64,000 nt of DNA, taken from the NCBI GenBank assembly GCA_000333235.1, contig CAPN01000019.1:43141-107140 (forward strand), read 5' to 3'. How positions within the stretch are numbered: position 1 is the stretch's first letter; every line of letters starts with the position of its first letter. Shown here one piece after another: positions 35,090 to 44,337 of the stretch. The notes beneath the pieces are model-generated. The model made no database searches and was not told where the DNA came from. It saw only the letters and a program-made list of their open reading frames with translations. The DNA comes from Pseudoalteromonas luteoviolacea B = ATCC 29581. GTDB taxonomy: Bacteria; Pseudomonadota; Gammaproteobacteria; Enterobacterales; Alteromonadaceae. A program made the translations under genes and the position numbers.

Positions 35090-36931
35090 TTATCGTTGAT
35101 GCCCAAATAAGGTTCTATATAAACCGTTTGCTTCAAGCAAGGTATCGTGATCTCCAGCTTGACTTACCGCACCGTCATCTAGCACGTAAATTACGTCAGC
35201 TTGACGAATCGCACTTAACCGATGAGCAATTATCAACGTTGTACGGTCCGCTAAAAACGCAGATAAATTTTGGTGTATTTTAGCTTCAGTCTCGACATCT
35301 AATGCCGAAGTTGCTTCGTCTAAGATAACCACCTTAGGATCTGCCAATACCATGCGAGCAATGGCCAAACGTTGCCTTTGCCCACCAGATAAACGCACGC
35401 CGTTTCGACCGACGACAGCATCAAGCTGACCATCTATCTTTTCGACCGTTTGCTTTAATTCTGCTATCTCTAACGCCTGCCAAAGCAATTCGTCACAACT
35501 TTTTTTCCCCATTGTTAAATTTTCACGGATCGACGCATTAAACAAAATCGGTTGTTGCAGTACTGTTGCGACATGCTCACGTATTTTTTCATAGCCGATT
35601 CGTTCTACTGGGACTTCGTTTATTTCAATCGACCCCGAGTGCTTTTCGTAAAGACCCAATAAAAGCTGTACTAACGTTGACTTTCCACCACCACTCACCG
35701 CAACAACCGCTGCTTTTTTTCCCGCAGGGATGGTAAGTGATACATTGGATAAAATCGGTTGTTCATTCTGATAAGAAAAGTTTACGTGATGAAATGTAAT
35801 ACCAATTTGCGCCTGGTCAATAAATGGATCAAAGGTGGTGGGGTAACTCGATTCTTTTTCGTAAGCAAAGACTTGATTTAAACGCCCTAATGCGGCCGTA
35901 GCACCATAATAAGCATATTGAATGCCTAACAATTCCTGTACTGGCCCCATCATGAACCATAAGTAGCCAAATACCGCAAACATTTCACCTACCGATAGAT
36001 CAGAAAAAACCACCATTAGCATGGCTACGGCACGAAACACCTCGAAACCCAATAAGAACACGGTAAAACTTAAACGATTAACCGCGTCGGTTTTCCACTG
36101 TGAATTAACCGAATGGAATCGCAATGTACTGGCTGCGCTTTTTACGGTTTCAAAATAGGCTCCCTCTCTACGACACGCCTTCAACTGCGTAATTGCATCG
36201 AGCGTCTCGACGAGCGCAGTTTGAAACGCCTCAAATGCGGCATTTTCATCTCGCTTTAACGTTTTTACATGCTTACCAAACCGCCTCGAAAAATAAATAA
36301 CAGCAGGGTTCAAAAACAATATTATGGCGCCAAGTGTAGGGTGGATCCATAACAAAACGGCTGCTGTACCAACCACCGTTAAGATCCCTAACAAAAATCG
36401 AGATAAGGTTTGGCTGATAAATTTATCGATGGTTTCGACATCGGTAACGCAGCGCGAACTAATCGCCGCCCCCCCTTCTGTTTCAAACGTTTTTAGATTC
36501 ACTAGCGGCAGATGTTGAAGCAAACGTTCACGAATGGAATAACTAATGGCTTTGCCAATAATCGTAAATTGACGCGATTGCCACACCCCAAGCACAAGTG
36601 CGACAAGACGCATACTCATCACCGCAATCAGTATACATAACACATAGCCTATTGGTCCGTGCCAAGGTTCGGGTAAAATTGCGTTTAGCCAAGTCACTGC
36701 GGTGTTAGGTTTGTTCAATAAAACTTCGTCCACGAGCAACGGCATCATAAGTGGGATTGGCACACTCACTAAGGTCGCAAACAACGCGATAATGTGCGCC
36801 AGTAGCAAGGTTTGTTTATGCTCTAGTACTTGCTTAAAAAGTACTTTAAATGACAGCGGATGGTTTACGCTGTCTACGCTTTTAGATTGATTATGTTCCA
36901 CAAAAAGTTTTATATCCTTTTCCGCCTTCAC
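35090..36931 (-). CDS. ABC exporter with fused permease and ATPase
   Basis: A 613-residue half-transporter. The membrane domain (about 25-340) has six helices and the ATPase domain covers 370-605: Walker A AVSGGGKST, Q-loop QQPILFNASIRENL, signature RLSGGQRQRLAIARM, Walker B KVVILDEATSALD, and H-loop IIAHRLSAIR. It resembles MsbA-like lipid or drug exporters, acting as a homodimer in the inner membrane; the cargo cannot be deduced. The coding start overlaps the end of selO by 41 bases in another frame, which suggests coupling, though a later start inside is possible. Confidence 0.85.
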   Translation of the reverse strand: MKAEKDIKLFVEHNQSKSVDSVNHPLSFKVLFKQVLEHKQTLLLAHIIALFATLVSVPIPLMMPLLVDEVLLNKPNTAVTWLNAILPEPWHGPIGYVLCILIAVMSMRLVALVLGVWQSRQFTIIGKAISYSIRERLLQHLPLVNLKTFETEGGAAISSRCVTDVETIDKFISQTLSRFLLGILTVVGTAAVLLWIHPTLGAIILFLNPAVIYFSRRFGKHVKTLKRDENAAFEAFQTALVETLDAITQLKACRREGAYFETVKSAASTLRFHSVNSQWKTDAVNRLSFTVFLLGFEVFRAVAMLMVVFSDLSVGEMFAVFGYLWFMMGPVQELLGIQYAYYGATAALGRLNQVFAYEKESSYPTTFDPFIDQAQIGITFHHVNFSYQNEQPILSNVSLTIPAGKKAAVVAVSGGGKSTLVQLLLGLYEKHSGSIEINEVPVERIGYEKIREHVATVLQQPILFNASIRENLTMGKKSCDELLWQALEIAELKQTVEKIDGQLDAVVGRNGVRLSGGQRQRLAIARMVLADPKVVILDEATSALDVETEAKIHQNLSAFLADRTTLIIAHRLSAIRQADVIYVLDDGAVSQAGDHDTLLEANGLYRTLFGHQR

Positions 36932-38384
36932 TGTCAGGCTTTATAAATTCTCGATTAATGTCTTCGTAATTGTACGGTGCGGATAGTGCAGCAAACCACG
37001 TGTTGAGTAGAGTAAAATCATGCTGTTTGGCTAACGAGATAACCTGCTCCATCAAATGATTTCGAGGAATAATGGCTGGGTTATTTTTTACCATTATTGC
37101 TGCCGCCGATGCCGTATTGATGTGGCTTAACCATCGTTGTTGCCAATCCAACAGCTCCGTTGGCAAAACGAAAGGCGAATTTCCCCCAAGTACCAATGCA
37201 GTTAATCCTGCAAAAGTGTTGGTATAATCCCACTTGTATTCTGTAAGCAATTGCTTGAACTCAACAACAAGTTGAGCAGCATCAACCTCGTTCTGTGATA
37301 ATCCTAACTTATCAAACCAAAGTTGTTCATAGCCGGGATTAAAACGCTGTACGAATTTATCTAACGCCTGCGTTAACTCGCTCACGGCACGTTCTTCATC
37401 ATCAAAAAGTGGGAGCAAACTTTCGGCTAAACGCGCACAATTCCAATGCGCCATATTGGCTTGTCGGCCAAATGCATAACGACCATTTCGATCAATGGAG
37501 CTAAACACCGCATCTAAACTGTATTGTTCCAACATTGCACACGGCCCATAGTCAATAGTTTCACCGCTGATCAACGTGTTGTCGGTATTCATTACACCGT
37601 GCACAAAACCAACTCGCATCCAATTTAAAACCAATTGTGCTTGTTTTTCACACACCAACTCGAGAAATTGGACTATTCGCTCTTCACCTGAAGCAACGAT
37701 CTCTGGAAAGTGTGTTTCGATCGATAGGTCAAGCAAGCGACTCAGCATTTCTTTGTCATCGTTGAGCGCCGCAAACTGAAAGCTACCTACTCGGATATGA
37801 CTTTTTGCGACTCTAACGCACAATGCGCCGTGCTCAACTTGATCGCGATAAACCGTTTCGTTGGTTTTTAGTACCGCCAAACAGTCTGTCGTTGGGATAC
37901 CAAGTGACTTAATCGCATGGCTCATAACATATTCACGAACCGCAGGACCGAGCGCACATAACCCATCTCCCCCGCGCGAAAACTGACTTGGCCCACTGCC
38001 TTTCGTTTGAATATCTACGCGCCCGATAGGTGTATTCAGCTGAGCAATTAAGTGAGCTCGTCCATCCCCCAATGTCGGATTAAAATGACCAAATTGATGA
38101 CCACAATACGCGAGTGATACCTCATCAAATTCATGTAATTGAGAGTTACCACACAACCACGCCTCAAACAACGCCATATCTTGGGGTAAAGCGAGTGCAC
38201 GATAGAGTGAAAGGTTACACAGCAACAACTCCCCGTGGTTAAAAATTTGACGATGCGACTTAGGCGCTAATTGAGCACCAACTGCACGATAGCGAGTAGG
38301 TTCAAAATACACAGAGTTCTCCAAAAACGGCTGTAAAACGCAGGATGTGTCTATTTTCGTATTATGCACTATATTCAAAGACAC
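36891..38384 (-). CDS. selO: Protein AMPylase SelO
   Basis: A 497-residue SelO (YdiU) pseudokinase-fold enzyme that transfers AMP from ATP to protein hydroxyls, linked to oxidative stress. Blocks: LGDGRAHLIAQ, DIQTKGSGPSQFSRGGDG, RVAKSHIRVGSFQF, GVMNTDNTLISGETIDYGP with the metal-binding Asn and Asp. The C-terminus is FCGT; this Cys occupies the position of the redox-active selenocysteine/cysteine in the family. Followed by and overlapping the ABC exporter gene. Confidence 0.93.
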   Translation of the reverse strand: MSLNIVHNTKIDTSCVLQPFLENSVYFEPTRYRAVGAQLAPKSHRQIFNHGELLLCNLSLYRALALPQDMALFEAWLCGNSQLHEFDEVSLAYCGHQFGHFNPTLGDGRAHLIAQLNTPIGRVDIQTKGSGPSQFSRGGDGLCALGPAVREYVMSHAIKSLGIPTTDCLAVLKTNETVYRDQVEHGALCVRVAKSHIRVGSFQFAALNDDKEMLSRLLDLSIETHFPEIVASGEERIVQFLELVCEKQAQLVLNWMRVGFVHGVMNTDNTLISGETIDYGPCAMLEQYSLDAVFSSIDRNGRYAFGRQANMAHWNCARLAESLLPLFDDEERAVSELTQALDKFVQRFNPGYEQLWFDKLGLSQNEVDAAQLVVEFKQLLTEYKWDYTNTFAGLTALVLGGNSPFVLPTELLDWQQRWLSHINTASAAAIMVKNNPAIIPRNHLMEQVISLAKQHDFTLLNTWFAALSAPYNYEDINREFIKPDSEGGKGYKTFCGT

Positions 38385-38405
38385 TTGTGTTTTTTATAGA
38401 TTACG

Positions 38406-39185
38406 ATGGTCAGTCGCCTTCTTATATTATTTTTACTTGCACTTTCAGTGCCTATTTTAGCTAAACCTATCAATATCACCACCGGAGAATGGCCGCCTTT
38501 TGTGGACGAAAATGCCCCCGAACAAGGCTGTGTTGCTAAACTCGTGAGGGATGCTCTGCGACTTGAAGGTTATGCTGTAAATTTCCATTTTATGCCGTGG
38601 GAGCGCGCTTTTGTTGAAGGTTCAAAACCAAATTATGTGGGAACGGCTTACTGGTTTTATAGTAAAGCGCGAGCAAAAACGTATCTCTATTCAAAGCATG
38701 CAATTACGTATGAAGTAAACTTATTCTATTACAATAAGAATAAACCAATCACTATTAAGGGTTTCGATGAACTCAGCAACGAGGTGCTGATCTTAAGTAA
38801 AGGGTTAACCTATCCTAGCGAGTTACTCAACATTATTGAGAAGCGCAACATTCCCCTGATTCAAACAACCTACACAACCCAGAATTTAGCCTTATTGTTA
38901 GCCGGACGAGGTGATATTACCGTCTTGACTGCACACACTGCTGACACTTATTTAAAATCCCTACCAGATAACCTCAGAAATCAGGTCGTAGCTCATACAA
39001 CACCAGCATTTACGATGGCTGGATATATGCTATTCAACAGAGCTAATCCTGACGTTGCAGTTGCCTTTGACGTCGGAATGGCAAAATTGTTAGATGACGA
39101 AAATTATTTAACGGAATACCAAACAATCTGCCCTCCGCTGCCTGCGTCAATTCCACCTAGATTTGAAGGTAGGGCTTTACAGTAG
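38406..39185 (+). CDS. Periplasmic solute-binding protein, family 3-like
   Basis: A 259-residue exported protein with a signal peptide ending at ILAKP. The mature start ITTGEWPPFVDENAPEQG is typical of family 3 amino-acid-binding-like proteins, then LVRDALRLEGYAV and FMPWERAF. No transporter genes are adjacent, as is common for these orphan binding proteins of marine gammaproteobacteria. Ligand unknown. It diverges from selO with only 21 bases between starts, so its promoter must overlap the selO start. Confidence 0.78.
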   Translation: MVSRLLILFLLALSVPILAKPINITTGEWPPFVDENAPEQGCVAKLVRDALRLEGYAVNFHFMPWERAFVEGSKPNYVGTAYWFYSKARAKTYLYSKHAITYEVNLFYYNKNKPITIKGFDELSNEVLILSKGLTYPSELLNIIEKRNIPLIQTTYTTQNLALLLAGRGDITVLTAHTADTYLKSLPDNLRNQVVAHTTPAFTMAGYMLFNRANPDVAVAFDVGMAKLLDDENYLTEYQTICPPLPASIPPRFEGRALQ

Positions 39186-39280
39186 AAATAAGCGTTAATA
39201 AAACCAGAGACCTCACGCTCTCAGATCCTAAGGCATCAAACTCTTGCTGAATATGGTTCTCAAGAAAGCTTGGCAATGTA

Positions 39281-39913
39281 CTATGAGTCTTTTTGATTTG
39301 GAATGATCTGAATTTCTACCCGGCGATTTTGTGCTCGCCCTTGATCATCGCTATTACTTGCGATTGGCATGGACTCCCCCATTCCCCGTGTTTGTAAACG
39401 CACACTCGCTACTTGATTGGCAACCAAATAATTTCGCACGCTCATCGCACGCTGCTCTGACAACACTTGATTATGTTCCGCGCTGCCAGTTGAATCGGTA
39501 TGCCCGATGATATTTAGCCACGTTTTATCGTATTTATTCATCACCTTCGCGACGCCATTCAACGTATTCAGGAATTGCGGCGATATAGAGGCTTGATTAG
39601 TGGCAAACGTAATGTTCGATGGCATAACCAATGTCATGTTATTCCCTTCTCGAACTACTTCAACGCCAGTGCCTTCCAATTCACGACGAAACTCAGCTTC
39701 TTGCTTATCCATGTAATCGCCAATCGCAGCGCCAGCAATTGCACCAATTGCCGCTCCAATAAAAATACGCTTGTCTTTATGATTGCCAGTTGCTTTTCCA
39801 AGCACCGCACCCGTTGCCGCTCCAATTGTTGCGCCTTTGCCAGTATTGGTCATTTGACATCCCGACAAGAGCGTACTTGCCGCCACAACAGTAAGAATCA
39901 ACGTTGTTTTCAT
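39281..39913 (-). CDS. YiaD-like OmpA-domain lipoprotein
   Basis: A 210-residue lipoprotein with lipobox LSGC after MKTTLILTVVAAST. A glycine-zipper region at about 28-68 (GATIGAATGAVLG, GAAIGAIAGAAIGDYMD) precedes an OmpA-like peptidoglycan-binding domain (about 95-205: IIGHTDSTGSAEHN, LSEQRAMSV, AQNRRVEI). The architecture matches E. coli YiaD. The start at 39913, with AAAGG upstream, is preferred to the open frame reaching 39988, which would put 25 residues before the signal. Confidence 0.88.
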   Translation of the reverse strand: MKTTLILTVVAASTLLSGCQMTNTGKGATIGAATGAVLGKATGNHKDKRIFIGAAIGAIAGAAIGDYMDKQEAEFRRELEGTGVEVVREGNNMTLVMPSNITFATNQASISPQFLNTLNGVAKVMNKYDKTWLNIIGHTDSTGSAEHNQVLSEQRAMSVRNYLVANQVASVRLQTRGMGESMPIASNSDDQGRAQNRRVEIQIIPNQKDS

Positions 39914-39988
39914 ATTATGAACCTTTTTTATGTAATATGTTTTGTTGAGGTACTTTGGCGATTTGTTGCTGAATCTACTCTGAAACAT

Positions 39989-40015
39989 GCATCTTCAAAT
40001 AGATTTATGGGTATA
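39989..40015. repeat. Dispersed short repeat, copy 2 (inverted)
   Basis: Starts GCATCTTCAA and ends GGGTATA; it is the inverse relative of 4940-4963 with a few changes in the middle. Confidence 0.5.
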
Positions 40016-40054
40016 TTCCTCGATTCACATTTAACAGGTAAAGCGCATTGTACT

Positions 40055-40837
40055 TTACGGATGAGACACTAAATCACTGGGTATTGGCGGTAAATTATAG
40101 GGAGCTACAAGCATCGACAGTCGGTGACTATTTGCGAGTATTTCCATCCCTTGACGAATTTTGTGTCCGGCGCTCGAATTCGAAAATTTTAGACTCATTG
40201 CCATATTCCCATAAATTTTCTTGGTAAAGCGATAGCGTACCTTTTCTAATTGATGGCTTGGCTGGTTTAAAATACTCATCGAGTGATCTGCCGTTTCTTC
40301 TACTGCTATGACCAAGTCCACTCTGTCTTTAAGAAGCAAATCAATCGCAATCTTTTCTGTATTCACAGGAACTTTATTCAGTTCTCGGTCTTCATCAAAG
40401 CGCGGAAAAAACACGCCCGACCGTATCACTGCAATTCGTTTGTTGTACAAGTCTTCATAATTATTCACTTCTAATGATGACGATGCTTGTTTATAAAAAA
40501 CAAACGAGGATTCAAGCACCATGTATGGTGGCTCGACAAAAGCCATCACTTTTTGGCGCTCTTTGGTATTAATAAGCCCACCCATAATATCGATTTCACC
40601 TTGAGCAATCATCTTGACACACCGTGAAAAAGGACAGGCAACCGTTTCAATTTCCAGTTCTTGGGCGACAGGCATTGCTCGAATAATGTCAACAATAAGA
40701 CCTTTTATTTGACCATCGTCCTCTACATAGCTGTAAGGCGGGGCGTGGTCAACCCCTATCACCACTTTGTGCTTAGCACATAAGGTTGAACTCAATAAAA
40801 GCAACACAAACAATACAACGTTTAACATCAAACCCAT
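40055..40837 (-). CDS. Periplasmic solute-binding protein, family 3-like
   Basis: A 260-residue exported protein with signal peptide ending at TLCAKH. The mature part begins VVIGVDHAPPYSYVEDDGQIKG and includes EIDIMGGLINTKERQKVMAFVEPPY, a classical family 3 block. Two cysteines (ACPFSRCVKM) may form a disulfide. Orphan without transporter genes nearby; ligand unknown. It is distantly similar to the protein at 38406-39185. Confidence 0.78.
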   Translation of the reverse strand: MGLMLNVVLFVLLLLSSTLCAKHKVVIGVDHAPPYSYVEDDGQIKGLIVDIIRAMPVAQELEIETVACPFSRCVKMIAQGEIDIMGGLINTKERQKVMAFVEPPYMVLESSFVFYKQASSSLEVNNYEDLYNKRIAVIRSGVFFPRFDEDRELNKVPVNTEKIAIDLLLKDRVDLVIAVEETADHSMSILNQPSHQLEKVRYRFTKKIYGNMAMSLKFSNSSAGHKIRQGMEILANSHRLSMLVAPYNLPPIPSDLVSHP

Positions 40838-41028
40838 GAAACTCGCATCAATAGAGTGAGTATTAATAAGTGTAGTGGCTCAACTACAAAATACCGAGAA
40901 ATTCATTAAAATGAACAATCGCAGAGAATTACGCATAGAGAATACGCTTGCATATAGGTATGCGATTGTCATATTTCGGTCATTTTATTGACATACTCTA
41001 TTCGGTCAACCATAAGTTTGAAGTAAAT

Positions 41029-42153
41029 ATGTTACTAACTATTTTTTATCAATTTTTCATGTTGGGATGCACAAGTTTTGGCGGCCCTGCAGCGCATATT
41101 GGCTATTTCCGACGCCACTTTGTTGAACATCAAAAATGGGTGTCTGCTTCACGATATGCCAATATGATCACACTTTCGCAAATTTTACCCGGTCCCGGCT
41201 CAAGTCAAGTGGGGTTTGCCATTGGCATGGAAAAAGCAGGTTGGTTGGGTGGACTTGCTGCGTTTATTGGTTTTACCTTACCTTCATTTTTGATCATGTT
41301 ATTGCTGGCTTTTAGTGCAAGCCAATCCAGTGATTGGTCTACTGGTATCATAAGTGGATTAAAGCTCTTTGCTGTTGTGATTGTCGCAGATGCCGTAATT
41401 AGTATGGCTCGCAGCTTTTGTAAAACATGGCCTTTGCGGATAATTAGCAGCGTTGTTGCGCTGTATCTTTTTACCTTACCCACTCTCTCGAGCCAATTAA
41501 TCGCGTTAATTGGTGCTTTAATCGTCGGTTTATTTGCGCCACTAAGCACCATTCCTAAAACCCCTGACGCCGAGAAATCGTCACTACCTTGGCCGGTACT
41601 AAGCCTCATCGTCATTTTATTTGTGGTGTGTTTTAGCCTAATACCAGATTCAATTTTTGCGCCATTTTACCAAGCTGGCAGTTTAGTTTTTGGCGGTGGC
41701 CATGTTGTCCTCCCGCTATTACAAGCAAACTTGCCCACTGTTACTAACGAGGTGTTTTTAACGGCGTATGCAGCTGCGCAAGCTGTCCCCGGTCCGATGT
41801 TTACCATTGCCACTTACCTCGGTGCTTTGTGGGATGGCACGCCAAATATCACCAATGCGTTAATAGCAACGTTAGCGATTTTTACGCCGGGCTTATTGCT
41901 CATGGGAGCCTTTTTAAATCGCTGGCAAGCATTGCAAGCCATTGCTCGTTTTGCCCACATTAGCGCTGCACTCAATGCAGCGGTCGTTGGACTGCTCTTT
42001 GCGGCGTGGTTAAACCCAATTATTCCATCCGCGGTGAGTGAATTGTGGCATTGGGCGATTATCGGAGTTGGCTACGGGGTTTTAACGAAACTCAAACCAC
42101 CTATTTGGGTTATGCTTATCGCTTTTGCGGCAATTGGCCTTATTGCGCACTAA
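41029..42153 (+). CDS. chrA: Chromate transporter ChrA family
   Basis: A 374-residue two-domain CHR protein. Each half has the family signature: GCTSFGGPAAHIGYFRRHFV and QILPGPGSSQVGFAIG in the first, GSLVFGGGHVVLPLL and AAQAVPGPMFTIATYLGA in the second. It is predicted to have 10 or more membrane helices and to export chromate, though many family members have unproven substrates. The start at 41029 (MLLTIFYQFF) is chosen; the open frame extends to 40948 without a good start. A terminator follows. Confidence 0.9.
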   Translation: MLLTIFYQFFMLGCTSFGGPAAHIGYFRRHFVEHQKWVSASRYANMITLSQILPGPGSSQVGFAIGMEKAGWLGGLAAFIGFTLPSFLIMLLLAFSASQSSDWSTGIISGLKLFAVVIVADAVISMARSFCKTWPLRIISSVVALYLFTLPTLSSQLIALIGALIVGLFAPLSTIPKTPDAEKSSLPWPVLSLIVILFVVCFSLIPDSIFAPFYQAGSLVFGGGHVVLPLLQANLPTVTNEVFLTAYAAAQAVPGPMFTIATYLGALWDGTPNITNALIATLAIFTPGLLLMGAFLNRWQALQAIARFAHISAALNAAVVGLLFAAWLNPIIPSAVSELWHWAIIGVGYGVLTKLKPPIWVMLIAFAAIGLIAH

Positions 42154-42171
42154 TCATCTAAAGAAATAACG

Positions 42172-42196
42172 CGAAAGCCCCAGAACGGGGCTTTCG
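42172..42196. terminator. Bidirectional terminator between chrA and the YbdG-like gene
   Basis: A 10 bp perfect stem CGAAAGCCCC/GGGGCTTTCG with a 5-base loop between convergent genes. Confidence 0.85.
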
Positions 42197-42228
42197 TTTA
42201 TCTGATTAACCTAAATTTGCGTTAATTA

Positions 42229-43410
42229 TTAAGGTTGAATGATGCCCGTAATGCTTTGGTAAGGGCGCAATCCAAAGCGAGGCAACTGCGCTAAGAGAAA
42301 ATCATACAAATCCGCTTGCAGATGCTCATAGGCGACCCAAGAAGTATTGCTGCTAAAACAATAAATCTCAATCGGCAAACCATGATTCAAGGTTTGTAAC
42401 TCTCTGACCATTGCCAAACATTGATCACTGACCGCGGGATGTTGTTTTATATAAGCTTCAGCAAAACGTCGGAATATAGCCACATTTGTTGCATCCTGCC
42501 AAAGAAACTCATCCACATCGCATAGTAGCGGCTCATTTTTGAGTGTCGTACGAAGCTCATCACTGAGAAGGGCGACAGAATGCAAATCAACGTACAACGC
42601 CCTAGTGATCCGCCTTCCTGGCGACTCTTGCATCGCACGCCAGTTTTTAAACGAGCCTGCAATTAACGCATAAGTTGGGATCGTAGTAACCGTGTTATCC
42701 CAGTTTTTTACCCGCACCGTGTTGAGACCAAGATCAATGACCTCACCATTGGCACCATACGTATCCATTTGGATCCAATCACCCGTTTTAACCAGTCGAT
42801 TCGCCGCTATTTGTATACTTGCGACAAAACCCAGTATGGTGTCTTTGAAAACCAACAACGTAACCGCAGCAATCGCACCAAAACCAGATAAAATATACGT
42901 AGGCGACTTATCCAGTAAAATACTCACCACTAGAATCAAACAAATAATAAATGTAATGAGTTTAGTAACTTGCACAATTCCTTGAATCGGAACGTCTTTC
43001 GCGAAGCTGAATTGATTGTAAAGACCATTTGCAAGACCAATCGTGCTACTCATTAAAAAGCCAGCCATGATCACAAGAGCAATCTGGCCAATTGTTTGAC
43101 TTAGCACTACAGACCATTCTGGCAATACAAAAATTTGTTCGATACCAGCCAAAAAAGCAATGACAGTAATGAGTAACGCTAAACGACGATTGGCTTTATT
43201 GAGTAGGCCACGCAAATGACCAATTTTCGACGGCGAAAGTCGCGTGATCAATGCTTGAATGCTTGGCAACATCAATCGACGCGTAAACCCATACACCACC
43301 ATCAACATCAATACACCAATCGCATTAGCTGTCAGCGCACTCAACCACTCCGATTGCGGTAAACTATCAAAAAATGGCTGTAAGGTTGTTTGCAATGAAC
43401 TTGAAATCAT
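42229..43410 (-). CDS. YbdG-like mechanosensitive channel of the MscS family
   Basis: A 393-residue inner-membrane protein. About five membrane helices (20-180) are followed by an MscS beta domain with KTGDWIQMDTYGANGEVIDLGLNTVRVKNWDNTVTTIP. The family-specific block SFKNWRAMQESPGRRITRAL marks the YbdG (miniconductance channel) subgroup. The C-terminal domain ends in QLPRFGLRPYQSITG. Its start overlaps the stop of the acyltransferase gene in ATGA, so it is the last gene of a three-gene minus-strand operon. Confidence 0.88.
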   Translation of the reverse strand: MISSSLQTTLQPFFDSLPQSEWLSALTANAIGVLMLMVVYGFTRRLMLPSIQALITRLSPSKIGHLRGLLNKANRRLALLITVIAFLAGIEQIFVLPEWSVVLSQTIGQIALVIMAGFLMSSTIGLANGLYNQFSFAKDVPIQGIVQVTKLITFIICLILVVSILLDKSPTYILSGFGAIAAVTLLVFKDTILGFVASIQIAANRLVKTGDWIQMDTYGANGEVIDLGLNTVRVKNWDNTVTTIPTYALIAGSFKNWRAMQESPGRRITRALYVDLHSVALLSDELRTTLKNEPLLCDVDEFLWQDATNVAIFRRFAEAYIKQHPAVSDQCLAMVRELQTLNHGLPIEIYCFSSNTSWVAYEHLQADLYDFLLAQLPRFGLRPYQSITGIIQP

Positions 43411-44327
43411 AGTGGATTTGCTTCCTCATGCAGAGTAACAGCTTTAAATTGTAAAGTAGGTTCGTAGGTTTCAATTTTGTGATCTTTGGATTCCCAAAGT
43501 GAATTGACATAATGCTGAAATTCAACCCGATAAGCTTTATCTTCTTGATAATTTCCTAAAGGCACTGAATGCATGCCATGTGATTCAACGTCAATATAAA
43601 TACCTTTTAAACGTCCTAGCATGAAACTACGACAAATATGATGATCGGGAGAGTCGTAAACTAAGGTCGTATTTAGTACCGCATCTAATTGACCCGATAA
43701 CACCTCAAGCGCAAAGGCTACACCACCGGCTTTAGGCTTAAGTAAATGACGAAATGGGCTGTTTTGTTTGAGTTGCTTCAACTTTGTAAAGCGTGTGCCT
43801 TCAACGAAATTAATTATCGTGGTTGGATCATCTCGAAATGCTTGGCAACTGGCCTTAGTGCGCTCTACATCCATCCCTTTTAATTTCGGGTTTTTCGCAA
43901 TCTGTTCTTTACTCGCGCGCTTCATAAATGGCATACCAAGTGCCCACGCGCCTGAGCCAATGAAAGGGACGTATTTCAATTCATCTTTTAAAAAAAACTT
44001 AGGTGCTGGTAAGCGATTGATTGAGCTTAATACCACAATGTCTAACCAACTTAAGTGATTAGAAACAAGCAGATACCAACCGTTTTTCGACACATGATCG
44101 CTAATGGTAAGGTGAACTTGTTCACAACCAATAGCTAAGGCCATTGCATTGCCTCTGCACCAATTACCGTAACACCAGTTAAGTGCTATCGATATTAGTC
44201 GGATAGGAAGTACTAACTTAGCAATGCCTAAAAGTAAAATCAGTGCCCCCCAAATCACCGTATTGACTAGCAAAATGAGTGTTGCTACCAATCCAACAAA
44301 CCAATTAGGTAAGATCCGCTTTAACAT
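43407..44327 (-). CDS. YihG-like lysophospholipid acyltransferase, copy 2
   Basis: A 306-residue PlsC-superfamily acyltransferase. It has N-terminal membrane helices (9-50), the catalytic HxxxxD in VSNHLSWLDI, and the acceptor-binding block NFVEGTRF. Other shared blocks are FFLKDELKYVPFIG and KPKAGGVAF. The E. coli YihG type acylates lysophosphatidic acid at the membrane. The start at 44327 gives the same N-terminus type as its neighbour; the open frame to 44378 runs back through a 9-base repeat tract. It is a paralogue of the next gene upstream, which begins after a 10-base gap. Confidence 0.88.
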   Translation of the reverse strand: MLKRILPNWFVGLVATLILLVNTVIWGALILLLGIAKLVLPIRLISIALNWCYGNWCRGNAMALAIGCEQVHLTISDHVSKNGWYLLVSNHLSWLDIVVLSSINRLPAPKFFLKDELKYVPFIGSGAWALGMPFMKRASKEQIAKNPKLKGMDVERTKASCQAFRDDPTTIINFVEGTRFTKLKQLKQNSPFRHLLKPKAGGVAFALEVLSGQLDAVLNTTLVYDSPDHHICRSFMLGRLKGIYIDVESHGMHSVPLGNYQEDKAYRVEFQHYVNSLWESKDHKIETYEPTLQFKAVTLHEEANPL

Positions 44328-44337
44328 AGTGCTGCCT

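Noticed and set aside
35090..38384. The 41-base overlap of the ABC exporter gene with selO taken as a frameshifted fusion
   Set aside because: Both proteins have complete family-typical ends, including the SelO C-terminal Cys, so it is an ordinary overlap or an over-long start.
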